The position numbers were made by a program, and so were the translations under genes. From a bacterium (GTDB taxonomy: Bacteria; SZUA-79; Acidulodesulfobacterales; Acidulodesulfobacteraceae), in NCBI GenBank assembly GCA_021809845.1, contig JAJZJW010000014.1, positions 1-57,275 on the forward strand: DNA of 57,275 nucleotides, given 5' to 3'. Positions 1-8,181 of the stretch are shown here, piece by piece. Each line of letters opens with the position of its first letter. The first letter of the stretch is position 1. Under the pieces are notes generated by a model. That model did no database searches. It was not told where the DNA came from and saw nothing but the letters and a program-made list of their open reading frames with translations.

Positions 1-53
1 AAAAGGCAGACTTTTTTAGCCGCCTTTATGCGGCTATTATAAATTAATTTGTT

Positions 54-2069
54 TTAAAATAAGGGGTCAATTCTAAATGACGATAGGGGGTCAATTCTAT
101 TATACGATTTACACGTTATTTTATAAAATCTGTCTCTTCCGTTGCTACCTTTTATCCTGTCTTGCCCTGAGTTGCCGAAATAGACGTATAGCCTTGGTAT
201 AAATTTTTTAAATTCATTTTCAGGTAATATCTGCTTAAAGAATTCCCTTAGCGACGATGATTTAACCTTGCCGTAAAATTCATTGATTTCATCTTTTATT
301 ATTTCTATTGACATTTCTGCTTCGGGATAATCATCTATTAACTCGTCAAATCTTGTATCTTTTAACTTATTTGCTATCGATTCTACCTTGCTATAAGAAT
401 CTTCTCTGGCAATTATCTTTTCATCCGTTTCAAGAAGGCTCAAAGCTTGTTTTGTATTGTACTTTAAAGATTTAACCGACTTCAGAAAATTATCGGATTC
501 GGCTTTCAAGCCTTCTACTAATGCTTCTGTATCTATAACAGATTTAATTGGTATATCGCTTTTAAAAATGGAATATCTTCTATCCGACGCTTCTATTATT
601 ATCGGGGCAATTGAATTACTGAAAATCATCATATTAAAGAGATTTTCCGCTTCAAAACTATCCGCATATTTTTTTTCGATTATAATTGTCGGATCGGTAA
701 TATAGGTTTTTAGCTTATCCAAAATATCGTATGAATTTCTTTTTTCCATTTCTTCCGCCACTAAAAATAATTTGTTGTGAAGCATTCCGGAGAAGTTGGA
801 TTTAAGTTGATGAGATAAAAGATTTACGCAGTAATTCTTTCCGAAGGCTTTTTGTATAATCTTTTCGTAAAACAAACCTTTGCCTGTTCCTTGTGCGCCG
901 GTTAATACAATGCAGTTTTTTGTTTTATTGAGTGTATTTATGATATAGCCGAACCAGTTTAAGAAATATGATAGTTTATCTTCCGTATTAAAGAGATTGT
1001 TCAGCAATATATACGAATATGGAAAATTTTCTTTAAAATATTCAATATAGATATCTTGCCTGTCTTCGTCATTTATTTTATAACCGATAATATAGGTCGG
1101 CTTAAATATATTAAGTTTGTCGCCGTTTACCCCGAACGGAATTTTTGTGTCTAATATAGCTTCATAACACGGACATTCATGTAATAAAACTCCTGCCTTT
1201 TTATTTGCGTCTTTTATTGATTCGTTTTTAAAATGTAAATTTTTGATATATTCTAAAATTTTATCTTTCCGTGTATAGCATAAAGTTTTGCCGCCAAAGA
1301 TTGCATATTCTTTAATACCACGGTCATAAAAAATAATCTCTTTAGAAATATTTTCATCGTAAGGAGATATAATAGGCGCAGCCTCCTTTATCTTTTCAAA
1401 TAGGAAAGTCTCGTCTATTGCTTCATCTTTAGCTTCCGAGCCGCCCGCATTTACATAAATATTATAGAATAAAGCCTCTAAAAACCTGTCTTGACTATCG
1501 TAATCGCTTGCTATATTTCTCACATAATCCCTAAAGTCTTTTTCTTCGTAAAAATCAGCGGTAAAAATAAAAGAATTTTTAAGCTCCACTTTTACTTTTT
1601 CTATTACTTTGCTAAAACTGCCGTTTGCATCATTGTCCGGCAAAATAATTAAAGCCTTTCTGTTTAGTTTTTCTTTAAATTCGGCAATCTTATTTTTATG
1701 GCTGTCAGACGGCAATACTATATAGTCCAGCCCCAACCAGTCTAAAATAAGCCATTCTGCAATGCCTGAGGCAAAAAATACTAATTTATTGCCGGATAAA
1801 CGTTTAAAAATGGGCTGTTTTCCATGCCATTTCCATTTTATAATCTCGCCGGTTTTTTCAATAATATTTCTTTCGATATAACTTTCATCATTAATAACGA
1901 ACAATAAATGAAAACTGCTGTTGTCATCTTGCTTTAAACCAATATTTTTAAAACTTGCCGCTTCGGCATTCCATAAAAATACCGGAATTTCCTTTAATAG
2001 CAGTTCCTTAAATATATCCTGTTTATTTTCTCTGTGATTGAACGCTATAAGTTTTTGTTCTGAAGTCAT
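54..2069 (-). CDS. Mobile-element primase/helicase (Toprim plus SF3 helicase, DUF5906-like)
   Basis: Likely replication protein of the integrated element. An N-terminal Toprim-like segment (about residues 93-150, ending in LIILPDNDANG) would make primers. The C-terminal half is a superfamily 3 helicase: Walker A GAQGTGKG (about 390-398), Walker B KLFLVAEEME (about 433-442), MMIFSNS (about 480) and an arginine motif ASDRRYSIF (about 494). The frame is open to 2138, but I place the start at the ATG at 2069: it overlaps the stop of the upstream zinc-finger gene as TGATG, and an AGGGGGAAAG ribosome site lies just before it. This gives 671 residues. The two genes are probably translationally coupled and together act as one primase-helicase. 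The helicase call is firm; the Toprim call is moderate. The last gene product of its strand before the window edge. Confidence 0.82.
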   Translation of the reverse strand: MTSEQKLIAFNHRENKQDIFKELLLKEIPVFLWNAEAASFKNIGLKQDDNSSFHLLFVINDESYIERNIIEKTGEIIKWKWHGKQPIFKRLSGNKLVFFASGIAEWLILDWLGLDYIVLPSDSHKNKIAEFKEKLNRKALIILPDNDANGSFSKVIEKVKVELKNSFIFTADFYEEKDFRDYVRNIASDYDSQDRFLEALFYNIYVNAGGSEAKDEAIDETFLFEKIKEAAPIISPYDENISKEIIFYDRGIKEYAIFGGKTLCYTRKDKILEYIKNLHFKNESIKDANKKAGVLLHECPCYEAILDTKIPFGVNGDKLNIFKPTYIIGYKINDEDRQDIYIEYFKENFPYSYILLNNLFNTEDKLSYFLNWFGYIINTLNKTKNCIVLTGAQGTGKGLFYEKIIQKAFGKNYCVNLLSHQLKSNFSGMLHNKLFLVAEEMEKRNSYDILDKLKTYITDPTIIIEKKYADSFEAENLFNMMIFSNSIAPIIIEASDRRYSIFKSDIPIKSVIDTEALVEGLKAESDNFLKSVKSLKYNTKQALSLLETDEKIIAREDSYSKVESIANKLKDTRFDELIDDYPEAEMSIEIIKDEINEFYGKVKSSSLREFFKQILPENEFKKFIPRLYVYFGNSGQDRIKGSNGRDRFYKITCKSYNRIDPLSSFRIDPLF

Positions 2070-2284
2070 CACAGTGCTTTCCCCCTGACAGCAGACTGAA
2101 TATCGCTTGCAAAATAAACTTTGCCTTCTGAATAGCAATAAATATTATTAAAATTTAGATTGATTTGGGCATTGCATCTATGCAGTTGGTTGTCGCCCTT
2201 GCAGATAGGGCATCTGCAAACATAATTTTGTCCGATTCTTTTAAATTGAATTCTATTTTTTTCTAAAAATGAAAGAATTTTCAT
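2069..2284 (-). CDS. Primase zinc-finger protein (CHC2-like), split from its helicase
   Basis: A 71-residue protein with a cysteine pattern typical of DnaG/gp4-type zinc-binding domains: CRCPICKGD near residues 24-32 and NIYCYSEGK near 47-55. The start is set by a GGAGGT ribosome site five bases before the ATG at 2284; a TTG four codons upstream is less likely. The stop overlaps the start of the primase/helicase (TGATG). In most bacterial primases this finger is the N-terminus of the same polypeptide as the Toprim domain. Here it is encoded separately, which suggests a two-subunit primase. The alternative, an old frameshift, is less likely because both genes keep sensible starts and ribosome sites. 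Confidence 0.72.
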   Translation of the reverse strand: MKILSFLEKNRIQFKRIGQNYVCRCPICKGDNQLHRCNAQINLNFNNIYCYSEGKVYFASDIQSAVRGKAL

Positions 2285-2336
2285 AACTACCTCCAATTCT
2301 AAGTTTTTTTTAAAAATTGATTTGATTTTTCTAAAA

Positions 2337-2379
2337 AGGTATGTTATGCTCTCATTGTGATTAAAGGCGTAACATACCT
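2337..2379. promoter_or_regulatory. Inverted repeat upstream of the primase genes
   Basis: AGGTATGTTATGC (2337-2349) and GCGTAACATACCT (2367-2379) are inverted copies matching at 12 of 13 positions, with a 17-base spacer. The dyad lies about 50-95 bases before the primase zinc-finger start, downstream of the ParB-methyltransferase stop. It could be a protein operator or an RNA hairpin controlling the replication genes. Function is inferred only from position. Confidence 0.45.
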
Positions 2380-2395
2380 GTTTATCCCAAAGTTT

Positions 2396-2419
2396 ATAGC
2401 CCGTTTACAGACGGGCTAT
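2396..2419 (+). terminator. Hairpin terminator-like stem
   Basis: ATAGCCCGT (2396-2404) and ACGGGCTAT (2411-2419) form a perfect 9-bp stem with a 6-base loop, followed on the plus strand by TTTATTT. It sits just beyond the stop of the minus-strand ParB-methyltransferase gene. The T-rich tail is on the plus side only, so as a terminator for the minus-strand gene it would be weak; it may instead stop antisense transcription. Confidence 0.4.
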
Positions 2420-2432
2420 TTTATTTAAATGT

Positions 2433-3926
2433 CTATCTAAAAGCATTTAGCTCTTCACGGTCGATTAAATTGCCGATTTTTTTAATAATTAAATCTGGAA
2501 ATTTATTTACAAACCTGCGGATTATTGCTTCCACCATTTCCGGTAAAATTTCTATCGTTACGCACTTTCTATTCAATGCCTCGCAGACCATAAGCGTTTG
2601 CCCGCTTCCGGCAAAAGGGTCTAAAACAAAATCTCCCTGTGAACTGAAAACATCTAACAAGTAAGTCAATAAACCCGCGGGTTTCTGTCTTTGCGCCGCA
2701 ATTTGCTTATCTTCTTCCGGTATAGGCAGAAATGTTATGCTAAAGTGGTCATTTGCTCCCTTAAAGATATTTTTTAAATTGCTGAAAATAGCGACGTAAT
2801 ACCAGTGCCTGTATCCTATCGGACAGCCACCGTGACCGTTTATAGCATGGCATGCGATACTCCAGCGATAATTCATTGAGGTCGCCCGCATAAACGATTT
2901 TATAGACATTACGCCGGGTGTAACAGCCACAATATCGGCTAAATCAGTTAAGTAATCCTGATTCCAAGCGAAAGGTTTAAGGTCGTAATCGGCAATTCCT
3001 GCGCCGTAAGGCGGATCGGCAAAACAAAAGGCAAAATGATACTGCTTTAAATAATTAATAATTTCAGGTGAGGTATTGTCGCAACAAACAAGTATATGAT
3101 TGCCTAATTGAAATATATCGCCGGAAGATATAGGCAATATATTTTCTATACCTTTACTGGAAATATCTAAATCTGTTTGAGTTGTTGCTAATTCGGCATC
3201 TTTTGCCAAATGCTTAAAATCTTCTTTTTTAACCTGATAAATTGCTTCTCTAACTTTTTTGTTTTTGTCAACGATAATGTCAATAACCTTTCTTTGTTTG
3301 TCAGGTTCAATCCTTGCAAACATTAGCAGTTCAGTTTTATTGTCGGCAAGCGCCGTATCTTTAATTTTTTCTTTAATTTCCGGCGCAATATTTTTAGATA
3401 TTTGAATTGATTGAAGGATGCTCCGTGAGGATATGCCGATTTTATCTGCCGTAGTCTTTGCAAAACTTTTACTATTAATTTTAAGCAAATCATTGCTATG
3501 GCGGGTTCTATCCGAAAGTGAAATTATTTCCTTTTCGGTAGAAAATTGTTTTAAATTCTTTTTAACAATCTCACTTTTTTTAGTGTCAGGATATTTTAAT
3601 TCAAAAATTTCTTTGCGGCGGCTGAGTATATCAGCTTTTTCTATCTCGGTTAACTCTGCACGGATTAAATTCTCGTCTATCTCTGCAAGTTCTTCGGCGT
3701 TATTCAAGTCAATCAAGGAACAGGGTATTTCTTCCCATCCAAGCATTTCACAGGCTTTAAGCCGATGAAGTCCTGCTATAAGGGTATTATCCGAATTAAT
3801 AATTACCGGATGCAATAAACCTATTTCTTCAATGCTTTTAGCGAGTTCATTGGCTTTTGGAGCGTTATAATGCCTATTCCTTTCCTTTATTTTAATGTCC
3901 GAAATGTTGACGATTTTAATTTTCAT
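2433..3926 (-). CDS. ParB-domain / DNA methyltransferase fusion
   Basis: A 497-residue fusion. Residues about 5-90 are a ParB/sulfiredoxin-like nuclease domain, with GLLHPVIIN and LIAGLHRLKACE. Residues about 150-210 look like a KorB-type helix-turn-helix linker. The C-terminal third is an amino-methyltransferase with the catalytic motif DPPY (about 304-307) followed by the AdoMet motif DPFAGSGQT (about 436-444), the beta-class order. Such fusions are typical of phages and conjugative elements, where they modify element DNA against host restriction. No restriction nuclease is adjacent, so it looks like an orphan methyltransferase. The ATG at 3926 has a GAGA ribosome site; an ATG at 3938 would add four residues. 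Base specificity (N4-C or N6-A) cannot be read here. Confidence 0.85.
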   Translation of the reverse strand: MKIKIVNISDIKIKERNRHYNAPKANELAKSIEEIGLLHPVIINSDNTLIAGLHRLKACEMLGWEEIPCSLIDLNNAEELAEIDENLIRAELTEIEKADILSRRKEIFELKYPDTKKSEIVKKNLKQFSTEKEIISLSDRTRHSNDLLKINSKSFAKTTADKIGISSRSILQSIQISKNIAPEIKEKIKDTALADNKTELLMFARIEPDKQRKVIDIIVDKNKKVREAIYQVKKEDFKHLAKDAELATTQTDLDISSKGIENILPISSGDIFQLGNHILVCCDNTSPEIINYLKQYHFAFCFADPPYGAGIADYDLKPFAWNQDYLTDLADIVAVTPGVMSIKSFMRATSMNYRWSIACHAINGHGGCPIGYRHWYYVAIFSNLKNIFKGANDHFSITFLPIPEEDKQIAAQRQKPAGLLTYLLDVFSSQGDFVLDPFAGSGQTLMVCEALNRKCVTIEILPEMVEAIIRRFVNKFPDLIIKKIGNLIDREELNAFR

Positions 3927-4044
3927 AATAAGTCTCATTAATGTTATTAAGAAGCTTTCAAATTTGCCTTTTAAGGCTTTAAAACGGGCTAACAGGTAGA
4001 AAACTATTAGTCATTAAGAAAAACCGTTTTAAAAGTTAAAATGA

Positions 4045-4068
4045 AAGCCCCTGCCAGAACAGGGGCTT
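4045..4068 (-). terminator. Intrinsic terminator after the acidic peptide gene
   Basis: AAGCCCCTG and CAGGGGCTT form a perfect 9-bp GC-rich stem with a 6-base loop. On the minus strand it is followed by TTTCATTTTAACTTTT. It lies 7 bases after the stop of the acidic peptide gene, so it ends the HTH/acidic-peptide transcript and separates it from the ParB-methyltransferase. Confidence 0.75.
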
Positions 4069-4075
4069 GGCGGTT

Positions 4076-4228
4076 TTAATCCTCGTCTTCGCTCTCTTCA
4101 GATTCTTCCTCATCCTCATCTTCCGAATCGTCTTCGTCTGAATCGATGTCGTTTAATCGGGTTTTTACGTCTTCGAGAATATCTCTCAGTGCTTCGTTTT
4201 CCTCGTATAACTCTCGTTTAGTTGGCAT
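4076..4228 (-). CDS. Small, extremely acidic protein (50 aa)
   Basis: The ATG at 4228 opens a 50-codon frame ending in TAA at 4076. The N-terminal 28 residues are mixed and could form a short helix (MPTKRELYEENEALRDILED). The last 22 residues are almost only Asp, Glu and Ser. Its start overlaps the end of the upstream HTH gene by 11 bases, and a strong terminator follows, so both the coupling and the boundaries support a real gene. The function is unknown. Acidic tails of this type are seen in DNA mimics and single-strand-binding partners, but that is only a possibility. The composition is unlike anything else in the window. Confidence 0.62.
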   Translation of the reverse strand: MPTKRELYEENEALRDILEDVKTRLNDIDSDEDDSEDEDEEESEESEDED

Positions 4229-4412
4229 GTGCTATTTTCACCTCCCCTTTTTTGTATTTTTTAAAATTATTTGATTCGTTCAAAGAAATAAACCATTTGC
4301 CGCCAATTTTTGTCGCTTTAATTCTCTTGCTCCAGATTGCTCGGTAAGTTGAAAACTGGTCTATTTTGTGAATTCTTGAAAATTCTTTTATCGTGAAACT
4401 TAATTTTTTCAT
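4218..4412 (-). CDS. Excisionase/MerR-like HTH DNA-binding protein
   Basis: A 64-residue basic protein whose first 45 residues read as a winged helix-turn-helix of the excisionase (HTH_17) type: FTIKEFSRIHKIDQ, then YRAIWSKRIKATKIGGKWF, where the KIGGKW turn is the usual wing. It is first in a two-gene operon with the acidic peptide, whose start it overlaps. A perfect inverted repeat lies 20-48 bases upstream, between it and the divergent 458-residue gene, and is its likely operator. It may control excision, or expression of the divergent gene. No integrase is in the window to decide between these. Confidence 0.66.
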   Translation of the reverse strand: MKKLSFTIKEFSRIHKIDQFSTYRAIWSKRIKATKIGGKWFISLNESNNFKKYKKGEVKIAHAN

Positions 4413-4432
4413 AATTTTTGTTTACTTTCTTT

Positions 4433-4460
4433 ATGATGTATAATAGTCAATATACATCAT
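4433..4460. promoter_or_regulatory. Perfect inverted repeat operator in a divergent promoter region
   Basis: ATGATGTAT (4433-4441) and ATACATCAT (4452-4460) are perfect 9-bp inverted copies around a 10-base spacer. A TATAAT sequence (4439-4444) overlaps the left half and could be the plus-strand -10 box for the 458-residue gene. The dyad lies between the minus-strand HTH gene and that gene, so it is a plausible binding site through which the HTH protein controls both. Confidence 0.55.
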
Positions 4461-4512
4461 TAAATTTAGCTTAAATAGGCAATTTAAAAAGACGAAAAAT
4501 GCGAAAAAAATT

Positions 4513-5889
4513 ATGAATAATGACGCATATAATAACTTAGAAAAAAAGGGATTCAGCGGGTTATTAGAAATCCTTGAAAACAAAAAAATAGATGTAAAGC
4601 CTTTAATTTTTATGATATGCGTATTTAGGATAGAAAGCCATATTCGTAAAGAATCTTCTTATAGGGGTGTAGGCATTTATCTGAGTGGTTATATAAAGAA
4701 CTTAAAGACAATATTTGAATTAACTAAAAAAATAACCTCACATAAAAATAATGCTTTAATCGAGAGCGACATTAAAAAAATAGAGGCATTAAAAGACGAC
4801 AATCTGAATATAGTTTGGGGGTATAAAATTAAAAGGGGGTTCTTTGATACAACAAAAGCGGGAAACGATAAAAATTATGAAAAATGCTATAAAATAATAG
4901 AAATGTGTTTTAACGATGATTGGGATAAATGGATGTCAAAGGAGATATTTATTAGAACTTGCCGTATTAACGGCGATTACGCAATTAGACTTAACAAGGT
5001 AAGGAACTTAATCAAAAGCGGGGAATTTAAAGACTTTTTATCCGGATTTTTTAAGAGAATACCTATAATAAACTCTATTATTTTAGATGATCTTATAAGG
5101 CAACAAATAAGAGAATTTGACGGTTCAGAGGAATTATTGGAGTTTCTTTTTGAATCGTGGGGTTCTGGTATCTCAAGGCTTGTTCAGCAATATTATTATA
5201 AAAATAAAAATATAAGCAAGGAAAGCAAGGAAAAACTTGATATCGTGGACTTTAAACCAGTCAATGACAAAATTAGCATATATAAAAACTATATTAAAAG
5301 TTTAAATGAAAATAGTGCTTTTCCAGCTTTGATTAAAAAATTGGAAAATATTTGTAATGATAACTTTACGATAGAAAAGTATCCTAAAGATATAATAATT
5401 ACAAGCGGGAGGAACAAAGGACGACCTCAAGAAACAAGCGATGATATAAAAATAATAAAGCTTATAAAAACAATACTTAAAGAAAAAGCCTCTTTAGAAA
5501 TAATCTCGCATATTATATCTTTTCTTGGTTTTGAAGGATGGATTCGACCGAGCTATAACAAAGAAAGTAAACAGTGGAAATCATTATTACCTAAAAATAT
5601 TTATAATGATAACTATTATCTTAGATTGAAAGCCGTTAATACTATTGATGATTTAAAAGATTATAATTTAGGAAGGTTTACTTATTACGATATTTTAGAA
5701 TTTTACAAAAAAGAATTTAAATGGGATTACGATAGCGACATACCACTAAGTGCTTTCTGTATAGCATGTAATGCCTGTAAGAATAAGAATTACATCGGAT
5801 GTCTTAAGAATATGAACTGTGCTCTTTATTCCAGATATGCAATGTCTCTTGAATTAAACCCTGCCGTAAAATTGAAATTTTTATTTTAA
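4513..5889 (+). CDS. Unknown 458-residue protein with a C-terminal cysteine cluster
   Basis: I do not recognise this family. The protein is soluble, rich in Lys, Ile and Asn, with no signal peptide or membrane segment. The middle is helical and charged. Near residue 310 a basic, Gly-rich stretch (TSGRNKGRPQETSDD) could contact nucleic acid. The last 40 residues hold five cysteines in the order CIACNACKN, then GCLKN, then MNCAL, which could bind zinc or an iron-sulfur cluster. It is divergent from the HTH/acidic-peptide operon across a dyad operator and is the only gene of its direction in this part of the element. The position suggests cargo rather than replication. Confidence 0.6.
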   Translation: MNNDAYNNLEKKGFSGLLEILENKKIDVKPLIFMICVFRIESHIRKESSYRGVGIYLSGYIKNLKTIFELTKKITSHKNNALIESDIKKIEALKDDNLNIVWGYKIKRGFFDTTKAGNDKNYEKCYKIIEMCFNDDWDKWMSKEIFIRTCRINGDYAIRLNKVRNLIKSGEFKDFLSGFFKRIPIINSIILDDLIRQQIREFDGSEELLEFLFESWGSGISRLVQQYYYKNKNISKESKEKLDIVDFKPVNDKISIYKNYIKSLNENSAFPALIKKLENICNDNFTIEKYPKDIIITSGRNKGRPQETSDDIKIIKLIKTILKEKASLEIISHIISFLGFEGWIRPSYNKESKQWKSLLPKNIYNDNYYLRLKAVNTIDDLKDYNLGRFTYYDILEFYKKEFKWDYDSDIPLSAFCIACNACKNKNYIGCLKNMNCALYSRYAMSLELNPAVKLKFLF

Positions 5890-5933
5890 GGCTATAAACT
5901 ACTTAAGCCGTTAAAAGCATATAGCCCTTAAAA
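5884..5933 (+). terminator. Hairpin at the end of the 458-residue gene
   Basis: TTTTAAGGCTATA (5884-5896) pairs with TATAGCCCTTAAAA (5920-5933) with one bulged base and a 23-base loop. The stop codon of the gene lies inside the left arm. The tail is AAAACGC and not a clean U-run, so it may be a stabilising hairpin as much as a terminator. Confidence 0.4.
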
Positions 5934-6081
5934 CGCATTTGTGTGGGTTTAAAAGGCATTTTTTGAGATGTCGCCGTCAGGGGCTTTATTTATAAGCTTC
6001 TGATTTGCGGTTAATATAAAACCATTAACAGCCCTGAATAAACGCCTGTTTTTACCGTTGTAAAAGATTTTCAAGGCTGTT

Positions 6082-6309
6082 TTAGGATATAACCCAGCTG
6101 ATATGAAGTCCCGGAATATAGCCTGCCTTCCTGATAATATTTTTAATACCTTCTATATCGATATTGTTTTCTATGATAATATAAACGGCATTTTCATTTA
6201 AAACGGCGTCAACTATTTTTATACCGTGAATAGTTTGAATAGCCTCATTGATTTTATCAACGCATTTTTCAGACACCATCCCGCCAACATCGATTTTAAT
6301 CATTTTCAT
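6082..6309 (-). CDS. Heavy-metal-associated (HMA) fold protein lacking the CxxC motif
   Basis: 75 residues with the beta-alpha-beta-beta-alpha-beta pattern of copper-chaperone HMA domains: MIKIDVGGM, then the metal loop, then INEAIQTIHGI, then a closing IRKAGY. In the family the loop is GMxCxxC; here it reads GMVSEKC, so the first metal cysteine is Ser and only one remains. Normal copper transfer is therefore doubtful. The ATG at 6309 has AGGC at a good distance; a GTG at 6315 is also open. It stands alone between the 458-residue gene and the TPR gene. It may be a degenerating chaperone, or one recruited to another ligand. Confidence 0.62.
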   Translation of the reverse strand: MKMIKIDVGGMVSEKCVDKINEAIQTIHGIKIVDAVLNENAVYIIIENNIDIEGIKNIIRKAGYIPGLHISWVIS

Positions 6310-6786
6310 AAACACGCCTACTTAATTTAGGTTAATTTTGTCGCTAAAGTCTGTAAATATCTGCATTAGCGGTGTGCAATGTTAATATGCGTGAATATGA
6401 TTGTCAAGTGATATAAATTAAAACTATTAAAATATTATAATAATGGCGATAAAAAAGGCTATTAACGGCTATGTATTTACGGTTATATGCGCCGATTTAA
6501 TATCGAAAAGCAATAGATTTATAGTAAAAATTTATAGTAAAATTAGGTAAAAAATCTGAAAAAATAAAATTACAATTAAAAAAAATTAAGATATTGATTA
6601 ATTAATTAAATTAAATAGTTATAAAATATCCAAATTATAAAAGTAATGACATTTAAAATGATGTCAAATATGTCAAATATTTCCAAATTATCCAGTTTTC
6701 AAGTATCTAAAAATATCCGTCTATGGTGTCCGAAATGGTCATTATATTTAATAAATATATCATCAATTTGTAAATATTAATTTTTC
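6310..6786. other. Gene-free AT-rich spacer
   Basis: About 480 bases with no convincing frame on either strand. It has short A/T runs and a small repeat of ATGTCAAAT near 6660-6680. I see no RNA gene or strong terminator in it. Confidence 0.5.
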
Positions 6787-8169
6787 TTATCTTGAATTGC
6801 AATTTTTTTCCAGATACAATTTGAGCGCTTCTTTTTCAATATCCGTAGAGGATTCATTTTCAAAATCTAATTTCATCTGATAACAAATTAAGACATTAAG
6901 AGATGGATTTAATTTAACTTTCCCTTCTATGAGTTTTATTGCTTCAGCGGTTTCTCCTTTTAAAGCCAACAGCTCAAAATAAGTCAGAAGAAGATAATCA
7001 GAAAATGGGTCAATTTTTAGACCGTCGTTGATTATTAATTCCGCCTCGTCAAACTTGCCTGTTTCTATAAGCGTCCAAGCTTTAGCAGCATATGCATCTG
7101 TAAAGCCGGGATTAATGCCGATAGCAATATCATATTCCTTAAGCGCTTCGTCGTATTTTTTTAATTCAGATAGTGAATCAGCTCTTCCAAAATGATAGTC
7201 AGGATTATTTAGATCTGCTTTTATTGCTAAATCATAGTTATGTATCGCTTCTTCGTATTGTTCTAAATCATAAAAAATTTCTGCTTTCATATAATAATAA
7301 TTGCTAATTTCTTCCGGATTTAGGCTTATCCCGATATCAAGTTCTCGCAATGCTTCATCATAATTTTTAATATCGTCATAGCATATACCTTTATTCAGGT
7401 GATATTTTGGGACATTTGGATTAATTTCGATAGCTTTTTCATATTCTATCATTGATTTGTCATATTGTTCCAGTTCTAAGTAGGCATTTCCCCTTGCGTT
7501 ATAATAAAGAGATTCATCGGGCTTTAAATCCAATGCTTTATTGTATTCGTTTATCGCATCATTATATTGTCGCGAATCATATAAAACCTTACCTTTAGCA
7601 AAATAATAATCTGCAATTTTGGGATTTAACATTATCGCCCTATCAAAATCCAAAAGAGATTCTCTATATAGCTTCATTTTATGAAAAAGATCACCCCTAC
7701 TTATATAACAATCAGGATTTTGCGTGTTGAGCCTAATAGCATTATTATACTCTGTCAATGCTTCGTTAAACCGTTCCATGTTCTTTAGCGCATCGCCCTT
7801 TTTAAGATAATAATCTGGGTTATTTTGTTCTAAACTGATTGCTTTGGTAAATTCAATAAGCGCTTTTTCCTGTTCATTGTTTTTTATATATGCTAAGCCT
7901 TTGTTATAAAACACGTCTGCATTATTATAATATTTATTTTGTTCTATTTCTATAGCCGGGGATTCATTTTCGTTCGCATCCATGTGTAAAAAATCATAAT
8001 TTATCGTTTCAAGCAGATTATTAATATCATTTTTTAATTTATTATATTCGTCTAACTTATTTTTATCGATTTCACAGGATGTCTTTATATCAATTAAAAA
8101 TTCATTGACATCTTGAAGCTTCTTATAAGTACCAGCAATTAAATTTTTTATTTTTTTCTCTGTAAACAT
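6787..8169 (-). CDS. Tetratricopeptide-repeat protein, partner of the membrane nuclease
   Basis: 460 residues. The first 60 form a charged coiled-coil-like stretch. From about residue 82 there are roughly nine TPR units of 34 residues, with the usual pattern of paired helices, conserved Tyr/Ala and a closing Pro (ALIEFTKAISLEQNNPDYY, then EALTEYNNAIRLNTQNPDC and so on). The last units are more diverged. It has no signal peptide and no enzyme motif, so it is a protein-binding scaffold. Its start lies 12 bases after the stop of the membrane-nuclease gene, with AGAGG as ribosome site, so the two form an operon and probably a complex. TPR proteins often act as sensors or regulators of effector enzymes in defence loci; that role here is inference. 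Confidence 0.83.
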   Translation of the reverse strand: MFTEKKIKNLIAGTYKKLQDVNEFLIDIKTSCEIDKNKLDEYNKLKNDINNLLETINYDFLHMDANENESPAIEIEQNKYYNNADVFYNKGLAYIKNNEQEKALIEFTKAISLEQNNPDYYLKKGDALKNMERFNEALTEYNNAIRLNTQNPDCYISRGDLFHKMKLYRESLLDFDRAIMLNPKIADYYFAKGKVLYDSRQYNDAINEYNKALDLKPDESLYYNARGNAYLELEQYDKSMIEYEKAIEINPNVPKYHLNKGICYDDIKNYDEALRELDIGISLNPEEISNYYYMKAEIFYDLEQYEEAIHNYDLAIKADLNNPDYHFGRADSLSELKKYDEALKEYDIAIGINPGFTDAYAAKAWTLIETGKFDEAELIINDGLKIDPFSDYLLLTYFELLALKGETAEAIKLIEGKVKLNPSLNVLICYQMKLDFENESSTDIEKEALKLYLEKNCNSR

Positions 8170-8181
8170 TTATGCCTCTTT

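Noticed and set aside
2069..2138. Extended N-terminus of the primase/helicase
   Set aside because: The extra 23 residues overlap the zinc-finger gene, are rich in Arg/Cys by frame accident, and the ATG at 2069 has a ribosome site.
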